From positions 1 to 60,021 of the forward strand of contig FLMG01000513.1 of the NCBI GenBank assembly GCA_900088475.1: 60,021 nucleotides of DNA, given 5' to 3'. A model generated the notes under the pieces. It ran no database searches. It saw only the letters and a list, made by a program, of their open reading frames with translations, and had not been told where the DNA came from. Position 1 is the first letter of the stretch. Every line of letters starts with the position of its first letter. This DNA comes from Hyphochytrium catenoides (Eukaryota > Sar > Hyphochytriomycetes > Hyphochytriales > Hyphochytriaceae). Below are positions 1 through 10,400 of this stretch, in pieces. The position numbers and the translations under genes were made by a program.

Positions 1-253
1 AACCAGATGTGCATCCTACAAAGTAGTGCACGTTGGTGGGAAGGTTTACGAGCGGAAGGTAACCGGTCAAAGCCGTAACCCCAACAACTAACCACCACAT
101 GTAAGGGCTGCTTCCTCATCTACCGCTAGTGCTTGTTGACAAAAGCCAAGTGCTCTGGGATATACAGGGACTCTTCACATCAGGACGAGCTGATGATTAG
201 AAGTGTTGTTGTACATTCTCGGTCCTTAGGACCAGGAGTCATGATGAACGTCA

Positions 254-1365
254 TCAGGATTTACTCTTTAAAGTGCCTCTTGGAGTGAGTCTAATGGGCA
301 TCAGAGTCCCACACAGATCAAACAGGAAACAAACGAAGGCGTGATGTGATGGTGGCGGTGACTAAGGGGCAACCAGACCGTCTTGCCGGTTGCTAACCGG
401 ATAGGTTGGAGACAAAGTCATAATTCTGTGCTAGACTAGTCTTGCAAAACCCTCCTTCATAAGCTTACGTCCTCTGCATGTTGCTTCGCTGCCTCGTATC
501 GATCGAAGTAGCCCTACATGGCGGTCAATAGGCTGTCATTTGCCAGTTTAATGACGGTTGCCTTACCTTTTTCTGCTCGTCCGAAAGCTTTGCCCAGCGC
601 ATCCCCGCGATCTTCTTGATTTCAGCTTTGGTGGCCTGACGGGTAGTAGCTCAACGTCAGTATGCCAGCCATCTGGTCAATACTACCAAGAAGCCAAGTA
701 AGCAACTCGTCACCTTCGGAAACTCCTTGCGGATTATGTCTCGTTGTTCCTGAAGATTGTGCCAGCGTCAGAGCCTATCTATAAGTAAATGTCAGGTGCT
801 TCCGGGACTGACCTGAGTAAATAGCGCTAGCGGGTTCCTCGGTGCTGCTTCTTTATCAAAGTCAATTCTCTTTCTCTTGGTCGGGTTCACACCGACGGTC
901 TGCGAGGTCTTGATTAGCAGTCTCACCTCTTCTGGTCTCTCTCTCGACATTAATCTCCCAACAGTCTTCGTCCTTCGCGGGTCTAGCTCTTCTACCGGGG
1001 CTGCTGCACTTACCCACTTAGAATTCTCTTCATCGCCATCGGTGTACTCAGCGGCAAATATTTCGGCTTCGCTGAATTTTGCAATCTCTTCTAGTAGTTG
1101 ACTAGGACGGAGAAGAAAATGGCTATAAGGCGGAGTAATTGCCACGGACATGTTAGGTCGGCGCACCTTCTCTCACTTCTAAGCTTCAGGATCTTCGTCT
1201 TCGCTTTAGCTAGCCGCAAGGACAGCTCAAAATTGTCCTAAGGTGGAGTTAGACTTTGCAGGCAGTGCAACGCAAGAAGGCAAATCTTTGATGAACCTGC
1301 TCCAAAGCGACGTAGTTCCTTTTCAGCTCTGCATACTTATCAGCCACCGATGGCGGTGATGACAT
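254..1365 (-). CDS. HMG-box protein, spliced
   Basis: Probable DNA-bending or chromatin protein. Exons read on the minus strand: 1365-1255 (start MSSPPSVADKYAELK, helical, charged), 1166-813, 750-714, 635-567 and 513-469, each flanked by AG/GT. The long second exon is acidic (FAAEYTDGDEE) and ends KRKRIDFDKEAAPRNPLALFTQ, in two readable pieces. The next exons give EQRDIIRKEFPK, ATKAEIKKIAGMRWAKLSDEQKK and GYFDRYEAAKQHAED. Together these form a typical HMG box: basic patch, P-LALF, first helices, the EI.KI.G.RW..LSDE.KK core, and the Y..R YE..K third helix. The first donor (GTCTAA) is weak. The last exon, ending at 254, is only a guess from phase. Confidence is high for the HMG box and lower for the ends. 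Confidence 0.7.
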
Positions 1366-1616
1366 CCTGACAATTGCCGCCGTGGCAGTAACTTCTTGCT
1401 TATTCCAGCCAATGTTCCAGGTCTGGAGCCCTAGCGCCTTCTTCAGTTTTGTCGGACAAGTCGCTGAGGTTTATGGCGTCACCGTTCCGTCATGTGCTCT
1501 CGCTTTGCTATGTTGGCAGCTCTGGTGAGCTAGCTTGAGAAACGAACAGCCGGCATCCCTCACATCAGATGGGATGAACGGTAAGCAGCCTCGGAGGGTC
1601 ACTTAGGTAATGCCGA

Positions 1617-2031
1617 CTATGAAGGTCTTGCTGCTCCTCCGGGTGAGTGTTCAATATTGAAGAGCTGAGCTGCCGCCGCAACAGCGACACCAGTAGAACT
1701 AGAAGGAAGTGTATTCGTTATTGAGCTGAGAGCTCGTACTACGCGATGCCAGAGAGATCAGAGATCAGAGTTTCATCCCTTGCCCTGTTGTAGTTGTTAC
1801 GCTGGCGGCTGTACTCACCTCTGCGCTGTACTTGTGCCATTCTGTGTTTGCTACAATGTGAGTTTGGTTCCTGTTACAGTGAAGAACGGGTGGAGAGGCA
1901 CGCCAGGGAGCCTCATGGGTTTGCAACGATACCTTGACAAGCTCTTCACTCACCAGTCTTCCCCTTGGAGCTGGTTGCTGGCTTGGTTCTGCCTTTCTTC
2001 CACTGATAAAGTCGTCCCAACTCCCCATCAT
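1617..2031 (-). CDS. Small hypothetical protein, weakly supported
   Basis: I do not recognise this. From ATG at 2031 it reads MMGSWDDFISGRKAEPSQQP with a possible donor after about 28-33 codons. It can continue through a short exon (QTQNGTSTAQ) and one reading STGVAVAAAAQLFNIEH to a stop at 1617. Phases agree across the two proposed introns. The product would be about 70 residues, polar and without motifs. It could instead be the tail of a longer gene, or chance. Confidence 0.25.
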
Positions 2032-2289
2032 CTCGAGGCCTCCGGTCCATAAGTCACTGCATCAACACTGCTTCACAGCTTCTACTCCTTATTTCTCATG
2101 TCTTGATAGCAAAAGCATGTTCCAATAGGAAGATAGGCTTCCTCATGCTCGATTAATCGATATATCAACAAGGAGTCATCATCTGGCAAGAGGGCGACGC
2201 TGAGTTTTGAGGAGGAAATGAGCTAGCTATATACTGACGAGCCCTTATGCCTCTCGTTGAGGTTAACTGCTGAGTAAACCATAGGAATT

Positions 2290-2830
2290 ATGGCTTCCGT
2301 GAGCAAAAGAGATATATTAAGGCTCTATCGAGCTTGTCTTCGATCAGCAAGGCGGTGCCCTTCACCAGAGCAGCAGCTGCTTATGTAAGCCTACTCAGCT
2401 ATCATAGGTGTAACCTTTAAGAGGACACGAACTAATCTACCGTGCAGGGCAGTTTACACCAGGAAACGGTTTGATGCTGATCGTCATTTAAGCGATCCGA
2501 GAGCTATCAGGTCTTCGTATGCTCAGGGCTGCGAAGAGCTGCAGCAAATGAATCACTACCACTACATGTTCCAGTTGAAGCAGAGTGAGGAAAGCAAAGT
2601 CACACGTATAGATGATCAGGTAAAAGCACTAGGCAAACCCAACGTCACAGGGCTTAACACCTCTAACGATTCTCTGTCTGTAGTCATCCGCTGCAGCAAC
2701 CCCAAATAGTAGCCCACTCCCAGGGCCTTCCAGCGGGCTAGCAAACTTCTGCATATCTTGTGGTACCAAGTTCTTGGAGACGGCAAAATTTTGTCACCAG
2801 TGTGGAGCTCGAAGGGAATATGCATCATGA
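2290..2830 (+). CDS. LYR-motif (Complex1_LYR) protein with C-terminal zinc ribbon
   Basis: Three exons: 2290-2384, 2448-2619 and 2684-2830, with GTAAGC, GTAAAA donors and GCAG, GTAG acceptors and matching phase. Residues 1-32 read MASVSKRDILRLYRACLRSA..., a canonical LYR tripeptide. A downstream basic-F pair (RKRF), a D..A.R segment and a G.EEL..M helix follow, as in LYRM family mitochondrial assembly factors (Fe-S or respiratory-complex maturation with acyl-ACP). The third exon adds a Ser/Pro linker and a CISC-10 residues-CHQC zinc ribbon, ending GARREYAS. LYR proteins are normally 80-120 residues without such a tail; total here is about 138. No organelle presequence is obvious. Mitochondrial location is inferred from the family only. 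Confidence 0.75.
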
Positions 2831-2861
2831 CGCCGTACAATTGCCGCCTCAAGTAGCTCTA

Positions 2862-4164
2862 TTAAATCTTGAGGTCTATCGTCGTCGCGTCTTGAAGACC
2901 CTGGCAAAGAGCTCTTAAGCGCTCAGGGGTGGCACACTTGACAACAAACTCTGTGTCCGAATCGTTGATCTAGGTCCACAGAAACAACTGGAGATGAGGT
3001 CTACTTAGCCAGACGAGATATTGAAGGCGCTCTGAAATTCACCTTTTGGCCTCCCATGAAGATGCTTTTAGTTGGACGGAAGACCATTTGGCTGACGAAT
3101 GTGTCCCTGCCTATATTCGTCCGAAAAGCAGGCCAAGGCGAGCTCAGAATAATCTACATCAGAGAGTAGTTGTTGGCACCGCTTACCTGAAGCATGGCAC
3201 TCTTTCACTCCGGTCCTTGACACTATTTCTCTGATGTTAGATGGGTTGATTCCTGCTCCAGGCATTATTATCAGGCGATCGCCGGCTTGGCGCTGAAGTT
3301 CTGCCAGTAATGTGACCCCTTCCAGAGCAGTAGCCTCCTATCACGGTAACCTTCAGATAATGTGTCCTTCTCGCCGTGCTCATTATGGGGACATCATACA
3401 TACTTGTCCAGACGTCAGTATTCTGTCAATTCCTAGTTGGCAGCAGATCTAGCCAAAGCTGTTACGTGAAAGTACTCATAGGACAGTCATGGCGGGCGCG
3501 GGAAGGAACATGAACACACCTCGAGTGCATGAAATGGGTTAGGGGTCATGTCGAAGGCCCGATGGAACGTAACGCTGCAACCACAGTGTTAACAACAACT
3601 CCTCTCTAATGCATGATCAAATATTATTGTGGTCTTACCTCATAGGCCTAGCCAAATCGACCAGTAGCTTGGTTCTTTGCCTATCTATTGTGCCATCCGG
3701 GGAAAGGATTCCTAGCACTACCCCACTTGACAGGAGAGAGTTATTCTTTGTGACAGTGAGAGCCAGAATTGCATCAGAAGTTCATACTCTACTCCCAAGG
3801 TCTTGCAAGCCTTGATATCCTCCTGCATAACAGCGAACTAGGGTGGCAGTGTTGATCAAAAGAGGTGGCGAGGTTGTGTGTGTTTCATTGCATGAAAGTA
3901 CGAGCACCTCGTCTTCGGAGTATAGGAAGTCGCCTCCTCGGGGCCGAATGATAACATTCACTTTTATTCTCACGTGACTCCGGACTATTTTAATCATCCC
4001 ATAGCTTGGCGTCGTCCCGCTGCTAAGCACCTTAGTGACTCAAACGGAAGTCCCAATCCTGTGCGCTCTTACCCCTCTAACAGGTTATCACAAAGTTCCA
4101 CTCGAATGGCTCCTCCTTTCTCGGCCGCTATACTGGACGCCACAGAATCGGCACAGATCTCCAT
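2862..4164 (-). CDS. CUTC: CutC-family copper homeostasis protein, spliced
   Basis: CutC is a TIM-barrel-like protein linked to copper handling; its exact reaction is unsettled. At least seven small exons on the minus strand can be joined in phase. They read [30 protein letters not shown] (exon 1, from 4164), [13 protein letters not shown]...[70 protein letters not shown], and [26 protein letters not shown]. These match the CutC hallmarks [21 protein letters not shown] and GAGI.P.N in order. A final exon reading [14 protein letters not shown] to the stop at 2862 is likely. The joint just before it (about 2960-3060) is uncertain. It is convergent with the LYR gene, 31 bp between stop codons. 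Confidence 0.85.
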
Positions 4165-5013
4165 TTTTACCCTCTCTAGTGGGCGTCGCGCTAAAGCCGT
4201 TTACCCCGAGACAACCCCATCAAGGACCCAGGAGAAGCTTCAATGAAAGAGGACCTTAGGCGAGAAGGTTGAGCCGCTGATGTTGATGTCATATGAGCAT
4301 TCCTACAAGTACCCGGAATACACCATACATTTCCTATTATTATGCAGCTGAAAGTTCATCCATCACGAACTTGACTCCTCAGCACCCTCAGAGCTCACGA
4401 TGTGATTCTTGATCCTTAAGGGTTAGGGTTAGGGTTAGGATCCTGAGCGTTAACGGCTACAGGTCCCAGACAAGTTCCAGATCAGGATGTTTCTGCCTTC
4501 AACCAAGGAGCTTCTTATTCTGATTGCATAATCAGATCTGTAGATAATCTCATACTTAGATCAGTACATAAAATCCTTGTTTGCAGAGGAAGGAGACAGT
4601 GGTTCTAGTTTATGTGATAATCATTCGGTGAGTGATTCAGTCACGACAGTTTGGTGCGGTTGTGCATGGAGGGAACAGGAGCTTGGTGGCAGTGAACGTA
4701 TGGGCACGTGACCCAGATCCTAAATCTTGGTACATAATAACAGAAACAAGTGGAGTGACCTTTGCATCTCGATCCTAACCTAAATCTCTAAAATGTGTCA
4801 AATCGCACTTTTGGCCGATAATCTTCGAAGCTGCAGCTGGGCAATCAGAAGGCCCAGAACTCAGGAAATTTGTGTCAGCGGACACTTCTCAACGTTCCAC
4901 CCAGGCCACGCTGGCGGCTCAAAGACTTAGCAGAGTTCTCCAGACCTGTGCATCACTCTGAGGGGCTCAAGAAGTGAGAGACACGGGAGCAGAGTTGGTG
5001 TCATCAAGAAAGA
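4165..5013. other. Divergent intergenic region between CutC and the oxygenase
   Basis: No coding exon was found. This stretch lies between two divergent starts and probably carries both promoters. It holds an interstitial telomere-like tract at about 4418-4440. Confidence 0.5.
4418..4440 (+). repeat. Interstitial (TTAGGG)n telomere-like tract
   Basis: About three and a half perfect GGGTTA units are followed by GGATCC. TTAGGG is the telomere repeat of many eukaryotes. Here the tract sits in a divergent promoter, so it is either a relic or a telo-box-like regulatory element. Confidence 0.85.
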
Positions 5014-7095
5014 ATGGCGCCCAACGATACTGACGAGACAATTGGACGCTCCCTTTCTGCTGAGTCTTCATGGAAGATGGCAGACTCCAACCTCTGGGTG
5101 GACAGCAAGACTGCTAAAGTGAGACCACATGAGCCTCCTGAGACCTATCCGGCCACAAGGAATCCCCTTTTCCACGTCTTCAAGGAAAACTTTGCCAGTG
5201 ATTATCCAATTCCTGTGACACCGTTCGGCACACCAGTGGAACACGCCAAGCCAGCGAAGACATGGTTACCTTCAGAACTTGATCCTGACGTGGAGCCAGG
5301 AGATCGTGTGTACAGGCTAGGAGCTTACTTCACCTGGACAAAATATCACCGGAAAGGCAGGTCGTTGGAGGCCTTGCGTCAGATAGGTGATGACCTTGCT
5401 GACGATGTATTAAACGAGGTACGCGTTCACCAAGAGTCACTGTCTCTCACTCTTGCTTTAGCTGAGCCTGCTGTTCACTGCAGACGGACATCAAACCCAT
5501 GGAAGACACATTGGAGACGATACTAAGACTGGGTTCAGGACAAAGTCCACCAGAAAGCGTGGTGCGCTTGCTGAGGCAGCTCAACTCCATTCCTGAGTGG
5601 TTGGAGGAGGATCGAATAAGACGTGGGCAGCAGTTCTTTATGAAGCGTTCCGGAGCCTGTCTAACCTCTCTTCTGTACTATTCGCTCATCGGCGGCTTCG
5701 CAGCGCCAAAGATCAACAAAGGTGAGCCAAGGGACACTTCGTTCAAGTGTTTACACCCAAAGCGTTTTAAGTCTCTAATGCTGATGGCCTCCTCAGTGCT
5801 AAACTCAACGGGGTATCTCAGTAAGAACAAAGACGCTACTTTTACCCGACTCTTGGAGACGCTCCAGATGATAGTTGATTGCATGGAAGAGGGCGCTTTG
5901 GTTCCTGGAGGCAGCGGATGGAAGTCCGTCATTCGGGTCAGTTTTCTTGTCCGTTTTGCATGGGCTTGTCAACTTTGATACCTCTGACACCCCCAAACCC
6001 TTGATAACAACTCTTCCTTGTGACAGGTGCGATTCCTGCACGCCAAAGTACGCCGTCGGCTGTTGCGGATGCCCCAATGGGACGTTGAACAGTGGGGCAT
6101 TCCGATTAATCAAGAGGACATGGCGGTCACTCAGATGGCATTCACAGTCATTATGATGGGAGGCGTGTCGGCCATGGGCATTCCAATCTCTCGACAAGAC
6201 GCGGAAGATTATTGTCATTTATGGCGCTACATTGGCTACCTTATAGGCGTCAAGGAGGAATATAATCCGAGTGTCTCCCTGGAAGTGGCCACCGCCTGGT
6301 CGGAATCGTCCGTAATGCACCTTGTGGAGCCAGACGCATCCGGCACACTCCTGGCGATCAACAATCTAGAGGCGGTCGCACACAAACCCCCTCATTGTAA
6401 GCCCATCGGTTCCACCTTTTCCCTTGACTACGCATTCCAGTCCGTGTGTTTCGACCATTTCTCCCCCGTTGCCTGTGATTGCCTCTTAGTGGGCTATTTT
6501 ATGGCCCTTTGTCTCCAGCCCGTATCTACCTGATCTCCGTAGGCTCTCCAACCCAAAGAGATAAGAATGTCTGGCTACTTTGGTGGAAATCCCTTTTCCT
6601 TTGAAGCTGCGTCACCTAATATGTTTCCTCGCTGCAGACCTGTCGCCGGAGTTCCATAGCGCGATGGCCAGATGGTTTTGCAACCCCTCCTTAAGCCATG
6701 GATTGGGCTTTCCCCAGTGCTCGAAAAGTAAAGCCATGGGAGCAAAGCTCTACCTCTTTCTCATTGCCTTGGGCGATAGAGTACTTGGGGACTTTCCTGT
6801 CCTTGGGCCCATTCTATGCAGCTCCAGACTCAGAAGGATAAGAAGGGGAATTGAAGTCTTGCTTGGGGGCAAAGCGACTAAATTTCAGATGAAGCACTCG
6901 CCAGGGACGGAGGGAAGTGAAGCAATTGAGGAGGACGGGGTCTTAACGCTCCAGCGTCTTCGGGAACTGCAGCGGTCCCCTACGTTGCGACTGCTTTCTA
7001 TCCTCCTGTTCATCGTTATGTTGCACAACCTTCGGAAGAGAAGATTCCGCTCCTATGTTCGCAGCTGGCTCCTAACAGTTACTGGCAGGGTGTAA
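5014..7095 (+). CDS. MpaB / latex-clearing protein-type oxygenase (DUF2236), spliced
   Basis: This family holds haem-dependent rubber oxygenase Lcp and the ER-bound fungal oxygenase MpaB, which cleave C=C bonds in polyisoprenoid chains. Five exons can be read: from ATG 5014 to a GTACGC donor at about 5419; TDIKPMEDTLETIL..; VLNSTGYLSKNKDATF..; a core exon from 6026; and a last exon from about 6639 to the stop at 7095. The core reads VRFLHAKVRRRLL, then PINQEDMAV and YCHLWRYIGYLIGV. These are the hallmark LHA.VR, INQED and W.Y.GYL.GV blocks. The end has a hydrophobic stretch (LLSILLFIVMLHNL) and a basic tail, compatible with membrane association. Substrate is unknown. It is convergent with the SET-array gene. 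Confidence 0.85.
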
Positions 7096-7470
7096 CTAGC
7101 CTGCCGGCTGCCGCACGATGTAGTCTAACATCAACCTTTCCGTAACTTCGGTGTCTTCGCCTCCCCTTCTCTCCACGTTAGGTCAAAAGCCGAGGCGTGG
7201 TTTGAAGGTTACACTAAGCGCCAGGAAACGATGAGAGGGTGACAGAGAGCTCAAATAGCGGAGGCCTCTATTCGTCTATTATTAATCTATCAGTTCCATG
7301 TCAGCGAGCTTACAGGTGTTAAGTGAGTTTATCATCAACAAAACAGCTAACTCTCTGTTGTTTCCTAGTCCGCACTTGTAACTCCTTTGCGGGGAGAAAA
7401 GAAGAGAGAATGGATTGAGATGCGTCTCCACCTAGAACAATCCCCGCTTCTAGTCTGGCGTTCGGAAGAT
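7096..7470. other. Short 3'-to-3' intergenic region
   Basis: It lies between the convergent oxygenase and SET-array genes. I see no ORF, repeat or clear signal. Confidence 0.5.
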
Positions 7471-10400
7471 CTAAAGCTCATCGTGTACGGAACCCTCTTC
7501 ACTCTTTTCTTTTGAATGGGTAATAGTCTCTTGCTTCAAACTGTCCTCCTTGTTCCACTGTCCATTTACAGTCTCCGGCCATGATAAATGCTGTGGCGCT
7601 TGGACTCCATGAAAGAACGGCTTGAAAGAAATTTCGTGGTTTGCACCTGAGGCCGCGGTGTCCCTGAGCCACTGATTGTAAGCCGTCTGCCACCCTGCTC
7701 CGTAATCTATTGTCAGCTCCTGTCCAGTCTTTATTGGTTGCAACGCTCTGAACCCAAGATACAATCTGCCCCCTTCGAGCTTGTGTTTACCAAGGTCCAA
7801 GATCTCTTTCTGGCTCTCAGGGGTCGTCCAGAAGTACTCCAACAAGGGTTTGGAGGCATGATTGTACAGCGCGCCGTAACCGAGGGGAAACACGGCGACT
7901 TCGCTTCCTTCCTTCACAAAAGCATAATTCAGGGAGTAGTGCAGTTGCAGATCACTCTTATGAGCTAACAACACTGGAACGACCTCCACGACCTCTCCAG
8001 CCCTAAAGTCGGCTGTAGCAAACACGCCACGACCTGCGCCAGCGATCCTTGACGGCTTCAATTCCAATTGTGGGCAGCCAAATAATGGCTCAGGAGGAGT
8101 GTTACCTAGAACGGGGTGGACTCCAGGCAAGCCTCTAGCATCCGCCCAAGCATCGCCAAAAGTGACCAGGAGTTCCTGTCCCTTGAGAATCCCAGGCTTC
8201 GTTGTTTTGAACAGAACATGGGGCGACCGGACAAACGGAAGAGCAAAACCGGAGGGATAGCTCGCATTACTAGGTAAGACGTTATCATTCACGTTCGGGC
8301 TTTCAGCTTCCATTTGGTAGAGCAGGTTCGATGCATCCAGAGAAGAAGAACCATGATTGACCATGACGCAATAACCCAGCATCAGCATCTGCTCGGTATC
8401 AGAGTGGTGCAGCACGTGATCCAGGAGTTCTGTATCCGAACACGCCGCGTATGGGACGAGGATGTTCGGACAGGAGGCAACCACCTCCCCTTCTCTCAGG
8501 TCTCTTCCCGCAAAGATACCTCGGTGTGCTCCTGGGATGCTGGATAGCCCCACATACATGCTGCAGTGAGGGCTGTAGCCAGGATCGTGGACCTCCTCCT
8601 CCATCCCTACCGCATACGTAGGCCACTCCAGTTCCGCAGGCACGCCGATTGTATGATAGAAATTTGGAGAGTCACAGCTGTCTGGCCCCGCGGGGACGCA
8701 ATTCCTTAGATAGGCCCGGTAGGTTTCCCATGCTTGCTCCCAATCTTTTCCATAAGTTATCAGTAGCTCTTCGCCAGCTGCAATGTCCCTAGAAGCCACA
8801 AAGGCTAAGTGTGGCAGCTCTGGAACAGAGTGAGAGAGTTTCATCTCCTGCAGATCAAACCACTGCAATCGAAGATTGTGTCCTGATAGATCATGATTGT
8901 AGAAGGCGCCAAAGCCTGCAGTCAAGACCGTGACTGGAGAGGAGCCCTTCCTAAAGACATGATTTTCCACTGTGGATCCCTTCAGGTGCTGATAGGGTAA
9001 GATACGGGTGGGAGCGATTTCAACGATTTCTCCTGCTCTAAAGGTTCTCTTGGAAAACACTCCGCGCCCTGCTCCAGGAATCGTGGAGGTGTTAAGGTAG
9101 ACTTGAGGGTAAGCAACAGCACGAGTGGTCGGTCTCTTAGGCTTTGCTTGTGAGACTTCTTCAGTTCCCTCGGCTCCAAGGTCACGGCTTCCAAACCAGT
9201 CATCTCCGTACGAAACAAAACCTTCTTGGTCCTTCTCCAACTCTGTCGTGGCCAGCATCACATAGTCCTTCTCCACCGAGAAGGGGAGGATAAGTCCTGT
9301 AGGGACCTCTGCTCCTGCTTGCCCTACTATTGCCTCTATAAAGCTTTCTCTAGACATTACATCCGACTCTACCAGAACATGCTGCAGGGTAGGCTTCTCC
9401 TGATGATTCCAGATCATGCAGAAGCCCAATGTGATGCAGACAGAGCCTTCAGAAGCCTCCCATACATTGTCAAGGAGTACATTTTTAGACACCGCTCTAT
9501 TGGGGGCCAGGATGGTTGGGCATCTCTCTACAGGCTCCCAGACGTCATAGTTCCGGCCAAGAAAAGCTCCTCGGCCAGCTCCAGGGATCGTAGAGTCATC
9601 AAGGTATAGCGAATGGTCTATCGTTGTGGGATCTGCTTCCACACGTCGATAAACAGTGGTGCTGTTTAGCCCCTTCACTCCACTCTCCGGCCACCTCTCA
9701 AGAAGTTCTGGAGGTGGCCTAATGGGACTAAAGAATTGCGGAATATCTTTTGACAAGGATGGCCCATTCGTCGCGGAATGCGACGCCAGGTTTGCTGTGT
9801 ATAATGCCCAATCGCGTTCCCAGTCTTTGCCATAGTCCAGTGTAAGCTCTTCTCCCTCTAGAATATCCCTCAGTGCTTTGAACTCTAGATAGTATGGGCC
9901 ATCGCCAGACGAAGCGCTGCTATCGGGAGTGTCATGATCAGGATGATGGGGCGTTGAAGCCCAGCGCACCACTAGGTTGGGATTCTTGGAGTCATGGTTG
10001 TACATAGTGGCATAGCCTAGAGCCAGCAAAGCAATGCTCTGCCCCTTACCTCTAAACACGTAATTGGCAGCCAGGGACCGTGCTATATGCATGTAGGGGA
10101 CCAACAGCACTAGCACCTTCTCCACTAGCTCGCCGGCTTTTTTGGGTTGAAGGAGAAACGCTCCACGTCCCGCCCCTGGTATCTTGGACCTGCCAATCCT
10201 CACTGGAGGCTTCTGGATGCCAAGCGAGCCATCCACAGGTGTACATTTGCCTAGCTCTGTAGCTTGCTCTCCTTCCTGACATCTTGAGCCTCGATTCTCC
10301 AGGCCCGTCAAGGGCTGAAGAGCTTCGATACCTCGATCCTTTAGCCAATCGGCCCCATAGCTGACATATAGTTCCTGTCCAGGTTCTATATCACGGTTCG

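Noticed and set aside
4000-4440. Window near a chromosome end, because of TTAGGG
   Set aside because: The tract is only about 23 bp and is flanked by ordinary genes on both sides.
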